Source: Sphingomonadales bacterium (lineage in GTDB: Bacteria > Pseudomonadota > Alphaproteobacteria > Sphingomonadales > Sphingomonadaceae). Taken from it: 52,634 bases of DNA. The stretch is taken from positions 1 to 52,634 of the forward strand of contig JAGWMZ010000026.1 in NCBI GenBank assembly GCA_028871475.1, in the 5' to 3' direction. Position 1 is the first letter of the stretch; every line of letters starts with the position of its first letter. The position numbers and the translations under genes were made by a program. The notes beneath the pieces were generated by a model. That model saw only the letters and a program-made list of their open reading frames with translations, was not told where the DNA came from and did no database searches. Below, piece by piece: positions 23,805-31,725 of this stretch.

Positions 23805-24881
23805 TCATTCCGCCGGAACGATATGCTTCCTGCTCTCCATCAAAGGCTGAATGCGCGTCCCAAACGCCTCCACCCCCTCCACAAAATCATCGAAGGTCAG
23901 CAGAACGCCCCCTGTGTTGGGCACAGCCGCCATCTCGTCCAGCATCCGCGCCACCGAGGCATAAGAGCCCACCAGCGTGCCCATGTTGATGTTGACGGCC
24001 CCCTCCGGCGCGGCGAGCTGGCGCACATTGGTGTCTTTGTTCACCTTGTCCTTGGCGCCCTGTTCGGCCAGCCAGGCAATCGCCTCCACATCCACGCCCG
24101 CGTTGTAGCTGTGCCATTTGGCCTGGGCTTCCTCGTCGGTTTCGGCGGCGATCACCATCATCAGCACGAAGATCTGCACATCGCGCCCGGTCTTTTCCAG
24201 CGCCTTGGCCAGCCGCTCATTGTTGAAGGCAAAGGCGGTGGGCGTGTTGACCCCCTTACCAAGGCAAAAGGCATAGTCGGCCCATTGGGCCGAGAAGGCG
24301 AGGCCTTCGTCCGATGACCCGGCGCAGATGATCTTCATCTCGGCTTCTGGTTTGGGCAGGACGCGGCAGTCGTCCATCTGGTAATACTGGCCCTTGAAAT
24401 CGGACTGGCCGGTCTCCCAGAGTTCGCGCAGAATATGGGCGTATTCGTCCAGCACCTTATACCGGCGGCGGAAATGCTCATCGCCCGGCCACAGGCCCAT
24501 TTGCGTATATTCGGGCGGCTGCCAGCCGGTGATGAGGTTCAGCCCGAAGCGGCCATGGCTGATCGAATCCACCGTATTGCACATGCGCGCGGCAAAGGCG
24601 GGCGGGATGATCAGCGTCGGGCAGGTGGCGAAAATCTTGATTCGCTCCGTCACTGCGGCCAGCCCGGCCATGAGGGTGAAGCTTTCGAGGCCGTATTCCC
24701 AGAACTGCGTCTTGCCGCCAAAGCCGCGCAGCTTGATCATCGAGAGCAGGAAATCGAGCCCATGGCGTTCGGCCGACTGGGCGATGGTCTTGTTGAGGTC
24801 GAAGGTGGGGAGATATTGCGGGGCGTTCTCGCTGATCAGCCAGCCATTGTTGTTGATGGGAACAAAGACGCCAACCTGCAT
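23805..24881 (-). CDS. rutA: Pyrimidine monooxygenase RutA
   Basis: A flavin-dependent luciferase-like monooxygenase of 358 residues that opens the uracil or thymine ring. It is almost collinear with E. coli RutA: MQVGVFVPINNNGWLISENAPQY at the start, SMIKLRGFGGKTQFWE, WPGDEHFRRRY, CRVLPKPEAEMKIICAGSSDEG, and NINMGTLVGSYASVARMLDEMA. It is last of four rut genes, three bases after rutD. RutA needs reduced FMN from RutF, and no rutF is in the window, so a flavin reductase must be supplied from elsewhere. Confidence 0.95.
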   Translation of the reverse strand: MQVGVFVPINNNGWLISENAPQYLPTFDLNKTIAQSAERHGLDFLLSMIKLRGFGGKTQFWEYGLESFTLMAGLAAVTERIKIFATCPTLIIPPAFAARMCNTVDSISHGRFGLNLITGWQPPEYTQMGLWPGDEHFRRRYKVLDEYAHILRELWETGQSDFKGQYYQMDDCRVLPKPEAEMKIICAGSSDEGLAFSAQWADYAFCLGKGVNTPTAFAFNNERLAKALEKTGRDVQIFVLMMVIAAETDEEAQAKWHSYNAGVDVEAIAWLAEQGAKDKVNKDTNVRQLAAPEGAVNINMGTLVGSYASVARMLDEMAAVPNTGGVLLTFDDFVEGVEAFGTRIQPLMESRKHIVPAE

Positions 24882-24884
24882 GCC

Positions 24885-25691
24885 CTATCCTTCCAGTCTG
24901 TGGCGCGAGAGAAAATCGGTAACCGCGCCGGTGAAGCGCTGCGGGTCGGTGATGGTGCAGGCATGGCCGCCCCATGGCGCCAGCTCCACCTGCGCATGGG
25001 GAGCGCGGGCCAGCCCCTCGGTGGTGCAGGTGAAGGGCACCAGCATGTCATCGCGCGCGGCATAGGCGAGGATGGGATGGGTGATCTCCTCCAGCCGGTC
25101 TGAAATGTCGAAGGTGGAGGCTGCCGCGATGCGTTTCTCCATGGTGGCCGCGCCGGGAAACGTGCTCATCTGCTGGTCCAGCTCATGGTCCAGCGTGCCA
25201 TGGTGCTGCGAAATCCACGGCGCGGGGTAAAGGAAGATGGGCTGCGCGCGCAGGAAAGCCTCCGGCCCGGCATGGCGCAACAGGTTCAGCCGCGCCTCGA
25301 AACAGCGCAGGAAATGCGGGTCCGGCCGCGTCCAGCCATTGACGATGACGATGCTGCCCACCCGTTCGGGTGCTTTCAGCGCAAGGGCGAGGGCCGCCAT
25401 GCCGCCTGCCGCATGGCCCACGATATGGGCGCGGGTGATGTCCAGCTCGTCCATCAGTATCAACATGTCATCGGCCATGTCATCGACGGTGACCGTATCG
25501 GGCAGTTGGCGCGAGGAACGGCCCGTGCCGCGATGGTCATAGAGCACCACGCGGTGTTTCATGGCGAGGGCGGAAATGTTGGGCGCCCAATAGGCAGCAG
25601 AGCCGCCAAGGCCCGGTGAGAGGATCACCGGCTCGCCTTTGGCGGGGCCATGGGTCTCGTGATAGAGGCCGCTCAGCGTGGCAACCGTCAT
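24885..25691 (-). CDS. rutD: Pyrimidine utilisation alpha/beta hydrolase RutD
   Basis: A 268-residue alpha/beta hydrolase that in the Rut pathway speeds removal of the carbamate formed from ureidoacrylate. It has the oxyanion-side SPGLGGSAAYWAP and YDHRGTGRSSRQLP. The nucleophile elbow reads GHAAGG, with Ala in place of the catalytic Ser of GxSxG. The E. coli RutD I recall also has GHALGG, so this is normal for the family. A late His lies in WGGHACTI. Start at 25691, overlapping the rutC stop by four bases. Confidence 0.9.
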   Translation of the reverse strand: MTVATLSGLYHETHGPAKGEPVILSPGLGGSAAYWAPNISALAMKHRVVLYDHRGTGRSSRQLPDTVTVDDMADDMLILMDELDITRAHIVGHAAGGMAALALALKAPERVGSIVIVNGWTRPDPHFLRCFEARLNLLRHAGPEAFLRAQPIFLYPAPWISQHHGTLDHELDQQMSTFPGAATMEKRIAAASTFDISDRLEEITHPILAYAARDDMLVPFTCTTEGLARAPHAQVELAPWGGHACTITDPQRFTGAVTDFLSRHRLEG

Positions 25692-26086
25692 GCCAGCCCC
25701 TTTCCGCCGATATGGGCCACCGAGGCGATCTCGACCAGACAGTCCGGCTTTACCAGATCGGCGCGGATGCAATAGCGCGCCGGCTTGGCGCCGGGGAAAT
25801 AGTCGGCATAGACGGCGTTGAAGGCGGCATAATCGCCCAGATCCTTCAGGAAAATATGGTTCATCGCCACATCGGCCAGGCTTGCCCCGGCGGCCTGCAG
25901 GGTGATGGCGATGACATCGAGAATATGGCGCGTCTGCGCGGCGGCATCGCCGGGGTAGAGCACCACGCCCCCTTCGCCCAGCGCCAGCACGCCTGAGACA
26001 TAGATGGTCTCGCCCGCCCTGGCCCCGGCGGAATAGGGCGCGATGGGGGCGGGAAACTGGGGTGGATTGATCGGCTCGAAAGGCAT
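25688..26086 (-). CDS. rutC: Aminoacrylate deaminase-type protein RutC (Rid family)
   Basis: The 132-residue YjgF/YER057c/UK114 (Rid) protein hydrolyses aminoacrylate intermediates; in the Rut pathway it yields malonic semialdehyde. Family features are APYSAGARAGETIYVSGVLAL near the N-terminus, HILDVIAITLQAAGASLADV and the conserved arginine in KPARYCIRADLVKPDCLVEI. Between rutB (12-bp gap) and rutD (4-bp overlap) its role in pyrimidine breakdown is clear from context, since the family alone is broad. Confidence 0.93.
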   Translation of the reverse strand: MPFEPINPPQFPAPIAPYSAGARAGETIYVSGVLALGEGGVVLYPGDAAAQTRHILDVIAITLQAAGASLADVAMNHIFLKDLGDYAAFNAVYADYFPGAKPARYCIRADLVKPDCLVEIASVAHIGGKGLA

Positions 26087-26098
26087 GAAGCAAGCCTC

Positions 26099-26845
26099 TT
26101 ATGCGTTGGGCAGGGAGGCAGAGCCGGGGCTCTGGCTGACGGCGCCGCAGAAATCCTGCGTGGTCGAAACCCAGCCGAAGAAGGTTTCGATGTTGTAGAC
26201 GGTGGCCTGCTGGATAAAGTCAGGCCCCAGATGATGGGTGGCATCCTCCAGCATCAGGCAGAAATATTCCAGATGAAATCCGTCGCGCAATGTCGATTCG
26301 ACGCAGACGTTGCTGGCGATGCCCACGAAGACCAGCGTGGTGATGCCGCGTGCGCGCAGAATCGAATCGAGCTGTGAATTGAAGAATGCCGAATAACGCG
26401 TCTTGTGAACGCGAATATCGCCGGGCTGTGGTGCCAGCGCCTCGACCAGTTCATAATCCCATCCGCCGCGTGCCAGCAAGTGCCCGGAGAGTTCCGGCCG
26501 CTTGCGCATCGTCTTCAGGGCATTGGATTTGTGATAGTTGGGCGAGGAAGGCGTACCGGCCTCGACATAATCGGCATCCCAGCCGTTCTGCAGGAAGATC
26601 ACCGGCATGCCCGCCCCGCGCGCCGCATCGAGCACCGTGGCGATGCGCCCGATCACCCCCGCCGCGCCGCTGATGTCGAACCCCGCGAGATCGACATAGC
26701 CGCCCTTGCTGGCATAGGCGTTCTGCATGTCGATGACGATGACGGCGGTCTGCGCGGGGTTGACCGTCAACGCCTCGGGCCGGGCGGGGAGCGTGACGCT
26801 GCCGGGCAGGGCCGGGCGCGGCGAAACAGGTGTCGATTCGTGCAT
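26099..26845 (-). CDS. rutB: Ureidoacrylate amidohydrolase RutB (isochorismatase fold)
   Basis: The 248-residue cysteine hydrolase is of the isochorismatase-like superfamily: VIVIDMQNAYASKGGYVDLAGFD carries the catalytic Asp, KTRYSAFFNSQLDSIL the Lys, and VGIASNVCVESTLRDGFHL the nucleophile Cys. These match RutB closely. It is first of the rut genes here (B-C-D-A), unlike E. coli where rutA is first. I start at the ATG at 26845; a GTG three codons upstream is possible. Neither start has a strong ribosome-binding site. No rutR-type regulator is adjacent. Confidence 0.93.
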   Translation of the reverse strand: MHESTPVSPRPALPGSVTLPARPEALTVNPAQTAVIVIDMQNAYASKGGYVDLAGFDISGAAGVIGRIATVLDAARGAGMPVIFLQNGWDADYVEAGTPSSPNYHKSNALKTMRKRPELSGHLLARGGWDYELVEALAPQPGDIRVHKTRYSAFFNSQLDSILRARGITTLVFVGIASNVCVESTLRDGFHLEYFCLMLEDATHHLGPDFIQQATVYNIETFFGWVSTTQDFCGAVSQSPGSASLPNA

Positions 26846-26950
26846 CTGGCACACAGGATTGATAATGCGGCCTTCGCCAGCAACGGGGCAAACGCCCCAT
26901 GTATCATCCCCGGCCCTGCGCGCCCTTCCCCAGAGCCGCTTTGCCCTGGC

Positions 26951-28450
26951 TCAGCCAGCCTTGCCGCGCAGCGTCAGCATGGCCAGCGCGGCGACGATCA
27001 GCGTGACGGCGGCAAAAGCCATGGTCCACACCGGCTGGCCGGGAAAGAAGGCATCCATCACGCTGCGCATCACCGTGGCCACCAGCAATTGCGGCACCAC
27101 CACGAAGACGTTGAACAGCCCCATCGACACGCCCAGCTTGGCTTGCGGCAGGCTGGAGGCGAGGATGGCATAGGGCATGGCCAGAATGGAGGCCCAGCAA
27201 ATGCCGATGCCGACTTCAGAGAGTTGCAGCCATTGCGGCGAGCGGATGACGAGAAAGCTGGCAAAACCCGCCGCACCCAGCGTCAGGCACAGCGCATGGG
27301 TGCCCACCTTGCCCAGCCGCGCCGAGAGCCATGGCAGCAAGGCCAGCGCCGCCACTGCCGCCACGCCATTGTAGACCGAGAACAGCCGGCCCACGAGATT
27401 GGCGGCCTGTTGATAGGCCGCGCTGGCCGGATCGGTGACGCCAAAGCCATATTGGGCCACCACCGGCGTGGTATAGATCCACATGATGAACAGGGCGGAC
27501 CAGCTGAAGAACTGCACCAGCGCAAGGCGTTTCATCAGCGGCGGCATGCCGGAAAAATCGCCCACCACGCTGGAGAGCATATTGGGTCGCCCGGCGCGGG
27601 CCATGGTGATGGCGAAGATGCGCGCCAGCCCATAAGCGCCCAGCAGGGCGGCCAGCAGGTACAGCTCCTTGGCCAGCGCCCAATGCGCCACCAGCAGCGC
27701 CAGAACGCCGCCTGCCGCCAGCCACCACAGTGCCTGCGCCGGATTGCTGCGGGCCAGCGCCGTGTCGGGTGCGGGAATGTCCTGCGTCTCGCCAAAGGCC
27801 TTCATCTGTTCGGGCGAATATTCCTGCGTGCGCAGCACCGTCCACAGCACCGAGGCCAGCAGCGCCGCCCCGCCCGCCCAGAAGCTGTAGCGCACCGTTG
27901 CCGGAATTTGCCCGACCGGCGCCGTATTGGCCACGCCCGCCCAGTCGAGCAGGCTGGGGAACAGCGAGCCTACCACCGCGCCCACGCCGATAAAGGCCGT
28001 CTGCACGCCATAGCCCGCAGTGTGCTGTTCGCGCCCCAGCATGTCGCCGACAAAGGCGCGGAAGGGCTCCATCGAGACATTGAGGCTGGCATCGAGCAGC
28101 CAGAGCAGCAGCGCGGCGCCCACCAGCACATGCGCCATCGGCATGGCCAGCAGCGCCAGCGCCGCCAGAATGGCACCTGCCAGGAAATAGGGCCGGCGGC
28201 GGCCAAGGCGGCCCAGCCATGTCCGGTCGGACATATGGCCGATGATCGGCTGGACGATGAGGCCGGTCAGCGGCGCTGCCACCCAGAGCGCCGCCAGATC
28301 ATCGACATTGGACCCCAGCGACTGGAAAACACGGCTCATATTGGCGTTTTGCAGGGCAAAACCGATCTGGATGCCGAAAAAACCGAAACTGATGTCGCAC
28401 AGCTTGCCAAGGGGCAGCCGCGGTTTGCTGTCGATATGCTGCGCGGTCAA
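26951..28450 (-). CDS. MFS sugar transporter (SLC45/sucrose-maltose type), TTG start
   Basis: The 499-residue, about 12-helix MFS transporter is of the glycoside/sucrose:H+ symporter-like group. It shows GFFGIQIGFALQNANMSRVFQSLG at the start, WVAAPLTGLIVQPIIGHMSDRTW and GRRRPYFLAGAI in the first cytoplasmic loop. These resemble the Caulobacter maltose transporter MalY and animal SLC45 proteins. With a GH13 pair and LacI regulator beside it, malto-oligosaccharide or maltose uptake across the inner membrane is likely. The best start is a TTG at 28450, six bases after GAGGGG; the frame runs further to 28513. A palindromic operator lies 68-80 bp upstream. Confidence 0.88.
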   Translation of the reverse strand: MTAQHIDSKPRLPLGKLCDISFGFFGIQIGFALQNANMSRVFQSLGSNVDDLAALWVAAPLTGLIVQPIIGHMSDRTWLGRLGRRRPYFLAGAILAALALLAMPMAHVLVGAALLLWLLDASLNVSMEPFRAFVGDMLGREQHTAGYGVQTAFIGVGAVVGSLFPSLLDWAGVANTAPVGQIPATVRYSFWAGGAALLASVLWTVLRTQEYSPEQMKAFGETQDIPAPDTALARSNPAQALWWLAAGGVLALLVAHWALAKELYLLAALLGAYGLARIFAITMARAGRPNMLSSVVGDFSGMPPLMKRLALVQFFSWSALFIMWIYTTPVVAQYGFGVTDPASAAYQQAANLVGRLFSVYNGVAAVAALALLPWLSARLGKVGTHALCLTLGAAGFASFLVIRSPQWLQLSEVGIGICWASILAMPYAILASSLPQAKLGVSMGLFNVFVVVPQLLVATVMRSVMDAFFPGQPVWTMAFAAVTLIVAALAMLTLRGKAG

Positions 28451-28517
28451 AAGGAGCCCCTCACATTTGTGTTTATGGGGTTGGCAGGTGGCATGGCGCC
28501 GCGCTTTGGGCAATTGT

Positions 28518-28529
28518 GTATACGAATAC
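28518..28529. promoter_or_regulatory. LacI-type operator upstream of the MFS transporter
   Basis: GTATACGAATAC followed by CAT matches the site at 29691-29702 at 14 of 15 bases. It is 68 bp upstream of the transporter's TTG start and 31 bp after the LacI gene's stop. The regulator encoded next door is the obvious binder. Confidence 0.65.
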
Positions 28530-28560
28530 CATGGCCGGTTTTGCTTTGGCCATGGCGCGT

Positions 28561-29595
28561 TCAGCCCTTGCTGCTGGCGCGGATGGTCAATCGCGTGGGC
28601 AGGGTAGGGCTCGGTGCCTCGCGCTCCTCGATCTGGGCCAGCAGCGTGTCGAGCAGCAGCGCGCCCGCCCCGCGCAGATCCTGCACCATGGTGGTGAGCG
28701 GGGGGCTGGTCATGCTGGCGGCGGGAATGTCGTCGAAGCCGACGATGGCGACATCCTGCGGCACGCGCAGCCCGGCGCTCGCCAGCGCTCGCATCGCGCC
28801 GATGGCGATAAGGTCGGACCCGGCGAAGATGGCGTCGAAATGCGTCCCCCGCTCGATCAGCGCGCGGGCGGCGGCATAGCCGTCTTCCTCATTGGTGTAG
28901 GCGCCCACCTGCAGATCCGGGTCGTGCGGCAGGCCGGCATCGTGCTGGGCGGCAAGCAGGCCCCGGTAACGGTCGGCAAATTCGGGGAAATGTTCATCCG
29001 CCGTGCCCAGAAAGGCGATGCGGCGGCGACCCTGCGCGATGAGATGCTCACCAGCCATGCGGCCCGCGCCGAAATTGTCGCTGCCCACCGTCGCGCCGAT
29101 GTTGTCAGGCCGCACCGAGCCCCAGCGCACGAAGCGCGTGCCCTGCGCCACCAGACCCAGCAGCCTTTGCTCGTACAGCGTGTAATCGCCATAGCCCAGC
29201 AGGATGAGGCCATCGGCGCGGTGGCTGTCCTGATAGCGCATGTGCCAGTCATCCTCCATTTTCTGGAAGGAAATCAGCAAATCCAGCCCCCGGTTGGCGC
29301 ATTGCCGGGTGATGGCCCCCAGCATGGCGAGGAAGAAGGGGTTGATGGCCGAATTGTCGGAATCGGGCTCTTCGAAAAACAGCAGGGCGATGGTGTTGGC
29401 GCGCTGTGACCGCAGCGAGGAGGCGTTCTTGTCGACCGTGTAGTTCAGCTCGCGCGCGATCTCCTCGATGCGCGCGCGGGTGGCGGCGCTGATCGCCCGG
29501 CTGCCGCGCAGCGCCCGGCTGACGGTGGGCTGCGACACCCCGGCCAGATAGGCGATGTCAAAGCTGGTGGGTTTGCCTGATCCGCGCTGGCTCAT
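28561..29595 (-). CDS. LacI family transcriptional regulator (malto-oligosaccharide locus)
   Basis: The 344-residue regulator has an N-terminal LacI HTH and hinge (about residues 11-60: TSFDIAYLAGVSQPTVSRALRG, then ISAATRARIEEIARELNY). A periplasmic-binding-protein-like effector domain follows, with ADGLILLGYGD, GRRRIAFLGTADEHFPEFADRY and VAIVGFDDIPAASMTSPPLTT. I start at the ATG at 29595; the frame extends upstream without a second HTH-compatible start. It lies between the transporter (same strand, downstream) and a divergent GH13 pair. Matching palindromes stand before both, so it probably controls all four genes. Confidence 0.92.
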   Translation of the reverse strand: MSQRGSGKPTSFDIAYLAGVSQPTVSRALRGSRAISAATRARIEEIARELNYTVDKNASSLRSQRANTIALLFFEEPDSDNSAINPFFLAMLGAITRQCANRGLDLLISFQKMEDDWHMRYQDSHRADGLILLGYGDYTLYEQRLLGLVAQGTRFVRWGSVRPDNIGATVGSDNFGAGRMAGEHLIAQGRRRIAFLGTADEHFPEFADRYRGLLAAQHDAGLPHDPDLQVGAYTNEEDGYAAARALIERGTHFDAIFAGSDLIAIGAMRALASAGLRVPQDVAIVGFDDIPAASMTSPPLTTMVQDLRGAGALLLDTLLAQIEEREAPSPTLPTRLTIRASSKG

Positions 29596-29690
29596 CGCCC
29601 TTGTCTGCCTCTCCGCCCCGCCATGCTGCGAAGCCGACCATGAGGGCCGCGCGGCATTTGCGCCACACCCCATGGCCACGGTTTTCATGC

Positions 29691-29702
29691 GTATACGTAT
29701 AC
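29691..29702. promoter_or_regulatory. LacI-type operator in the regulator/GH13 divergent promoter
   Basis: GTATACGTATAC is a perfect 12-bp palindrome followed by CAT. It lies 95 bp before the LacI start on one side and 190 bp before the amylase start on the other. Together with the near-identical site at 28518-28529 it defines a local regulon motif. Confidence 0.7.
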
Positions 29703-29892
29703 CATCTTCAAAGTGGACGGAAGCAGGCTGTATCAGGCCTTTCGACGGCGCCCCGCCCGGGGCATCGCATGAATGCACACAGCCCCGTTGGAAAGGGGCA
29801 GGTCAAGCCAAACAGGCTGGCCCGATGATGGGGGAATGTTTCATGCCAGCCGTTTTGCCCTGCCAGCAGGCCGTTGCCCCGAAAGGATGGGC

Positions 29893-31725
29893 ATGATGAG
29901 GAGCGCTTCCCTTGCGCTGAAGGGCGCGCTGGCGCTGGCCGCCATGACCGGTGCTTTCGCCGCCACGCCCGGCCGGGCCGATACGCTGGCCCAGACGCGG
30001 GCGCGCCTGCCCCAGCAGGAGGTGATCTATTTCGTCCTGCCCGACCGTTTCGCCAATGGCGACCCCGCCAATGACAAGGGCGGCCTTTCCGGCGACCGGC
30101 AGGCGACAGGTTTCGATCCCTCGTCCAAGGCTTTCTACCATGGCGGCGACCTCAAGGGGCTGATCGAGCATCTCGACTATATCCAGTCGCTGGGCGCCAG
30201 CGCGCTGTGGGTGGGGCCGGTCATGAAAAACAAGCCGGTGCAAGGGCCAAAGGGGCAGGAAAGCGCCGGCTATCACGGTTACTGGATCACCGATTTCCTC
30301 CATGTCGACCCGCATTTCGGCTCCGACAAGGATTTCGCGGATCTGGTTGTCGCTGCCCATGCGCGCGGCATGAAGGTCTATATGGACATCATCGTCAACC
30401 ACACGGCGGATGTCATCCAGTATCGCGAGGCCGGCGCCGGCCCGGCGCCCTATCGCTCGCTGGCGGATTACCCTTTCTCGCGCCGGGGCGGGGTGGGCGG
30501 CGCGCCGATCAACCCCGGTTTCGCCGGTGATCAGGACGTCAGCGCCGCCAATTGGGCGAAGATGACCGATCCTTCCTTTGCCTACACACCCTATGTCCCG
30601 GCGGGCGAGGAGCATGTGAAGAACCCGGCCTGGCTGAACAATCCCATCTGGTATCACAACCGGGGTGACAGCACCTTTGAAGGCGAAAGCGCCAATTACG
30701 GCGATTTTTCCGGCCTCGATGATCTGGCCACGGAAAATCCGCGCGTGCTCAAGGGCTTCATCGAGATCTACGGCAGCTGGATCGACCGTTTCGGCATCGA
30801 CGGCTATCGCATCGATACGGCCAAACATGTGAACCCGCAGTTCTGGCAGGCCTTCGTCCCCGCGATGAAGGCGCGGGCGCGGGCCAAAGGCATTCCCAAT
30901 TTCCACATCTTCGGTGAAGTGGCGACGGGCGACTATGACCCGGCCCTGCTGGCGGGCTGGACGCGGCGCAGCGGCCTTCCCGCCGTGCTCGACTTTGCCT
31001 TCATGCGCGCCGCCGATGATGCGGCCAGCGGCAAGACGGGCACGGAGGAGCTGGCGCGCATGGTCAGCGACGATGCGCTCTATGCCGGGGGCGAGAAGGC
31101 CGCGCTGCAATTGCCCACCTTCCTTGGCAACCATGATGCGGGGCGCTTTGCCTTCTTCCTGCGTCAGGCACGGCCGGCGATGCGTGCGGACGAATGGCTG
31201 GCGCGCGACCTGCTGGGCCATGCCATGTTGCTGACGCTGCGCGGCGTGCCCACCATCTATTATGGCGATGAACAGGGCTTTGCCGGGCGTGGCGGTGATC
31301 AATCCGCCCGGCAGGACATGTTCGCCAGCAAGGTCGATGAATACAATCAGGACCCGGTGGTAGGCCCGGCCATGGCCGACCATTACATGCCCGCCCACCC
31401 GCTCTATGCCGAGATCGCCCGGCTGGCCCGCCTGCGCCGCGAAACGCCTGCATTATGGGGCGGGGCCACGCGGCTGCGCGCCTATGACAAGGCGCCGGGC
31501 CTGTTCGCCGTGTCGCGTTTCGACCCCGAAAGCGGCGCCGAGGTGCTGGTGGCCTTCAACACATCCGACAAGGTGATCACCGCGCAAGTGGCGGTGGAGC
31601 CGGTCTCGACCCAGTTCAAGGCTCTGGCGGGCGCGTGCCCGCGGCAGGCCAGCGCACCGGGCAGTCTGAAGCTGGCTTTGCCGCCCTTCGGCTATGCCGT
31701 TTGCGCCGCGATCAAGGACAAGTGA
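29893..31725 (+). CDS. Secreted alpha-amylase family glycoside hydrolase (GH13)
   Basis: The 610-residue GH13 enzyme has a signal peptide (MMRSASLALKGALALAAMTGAFAATPGRADT) and a TIM barrel with the four classic regions: DIIVNHTAD, GYRIDTAKH (nucleophile Asp), FHIFGEVATGD (acid/base Glu) and FLGNHDAGRF (third Asp). LPDRFANGDPAND near the start is typical of extracellular GH13 amylases acting on starch or malto-oligosaccharides. I start at the ATG at 29893, six bases after AAAGG; ATGs at 29887 and 29896 are alternatives. Its stop overlaps the start of the next GH13 gene by one base (TGATG). Confidence 0.9.
   Translation: MMRSASLALKGALALAAMTGAFAATPGRADTLAQTRARLPQQEVIYFVLPDRFANGDPANDKGGLSGDRQATGFDPSSKAFYHGGDLKGLIEHLDYIQSLGASALWVGPVMKNKPVQGPKGQESAGYHGYWITDFLHVDPHFGSDKDFADLVVAAHARGMKVYMDIIVNHTADVIQYREAGAGPAPYRSLADYPFSRRGGVGGAPINPGFAGDQDVSAANWAKMTDPSFAYTPYVPAGEEHVKNPAWLNNPIWYHNRGDSTFEGESANYGDFSGLDDLATENPRVLKGFIEIYGSWIDRFGIDGYRIDTAKHVNPQFWQAFVPAMKARARAKGIPNFHIFGEVATGDYDPALLAGWTRRSGLPAVLDFAFMRAADDAASGKTGTEELARMVSDDALYAGGEKAALQLPTFLGNHDAGRFAFFLRQARPAMRADEWLARDLLGHAMLLTLRGVPTIYYGDEQGFAGRGGDQSARQDMFASKVDEYNQDPVVGPAMADHYMPAHPLYAEIARLARLRRETPALWGGATRLRAYDKAPGLFAVSRFDPESGAEVLVAFNTSDKVITAQVAVEPVSTQFKALAGACPRQASAPGSLKLALPPFGYAVCAAIKDK

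Noticed and set aside
24885..25691. RutD judged inactive because GHAAGG lacks the catalytic Ser
   Set aside because: The E. coli RutD I recall also lacks Ser at that position, so this is a family trait, not decay.
26405..28879. Long open frame on the plus strand opposite rutB, the MFS transporter and the LacI gene
   Set aside because: It crosses several real minus-strand genes and their gaps, and is Gln/Arg/His-rich as expected for an antisense shadow.
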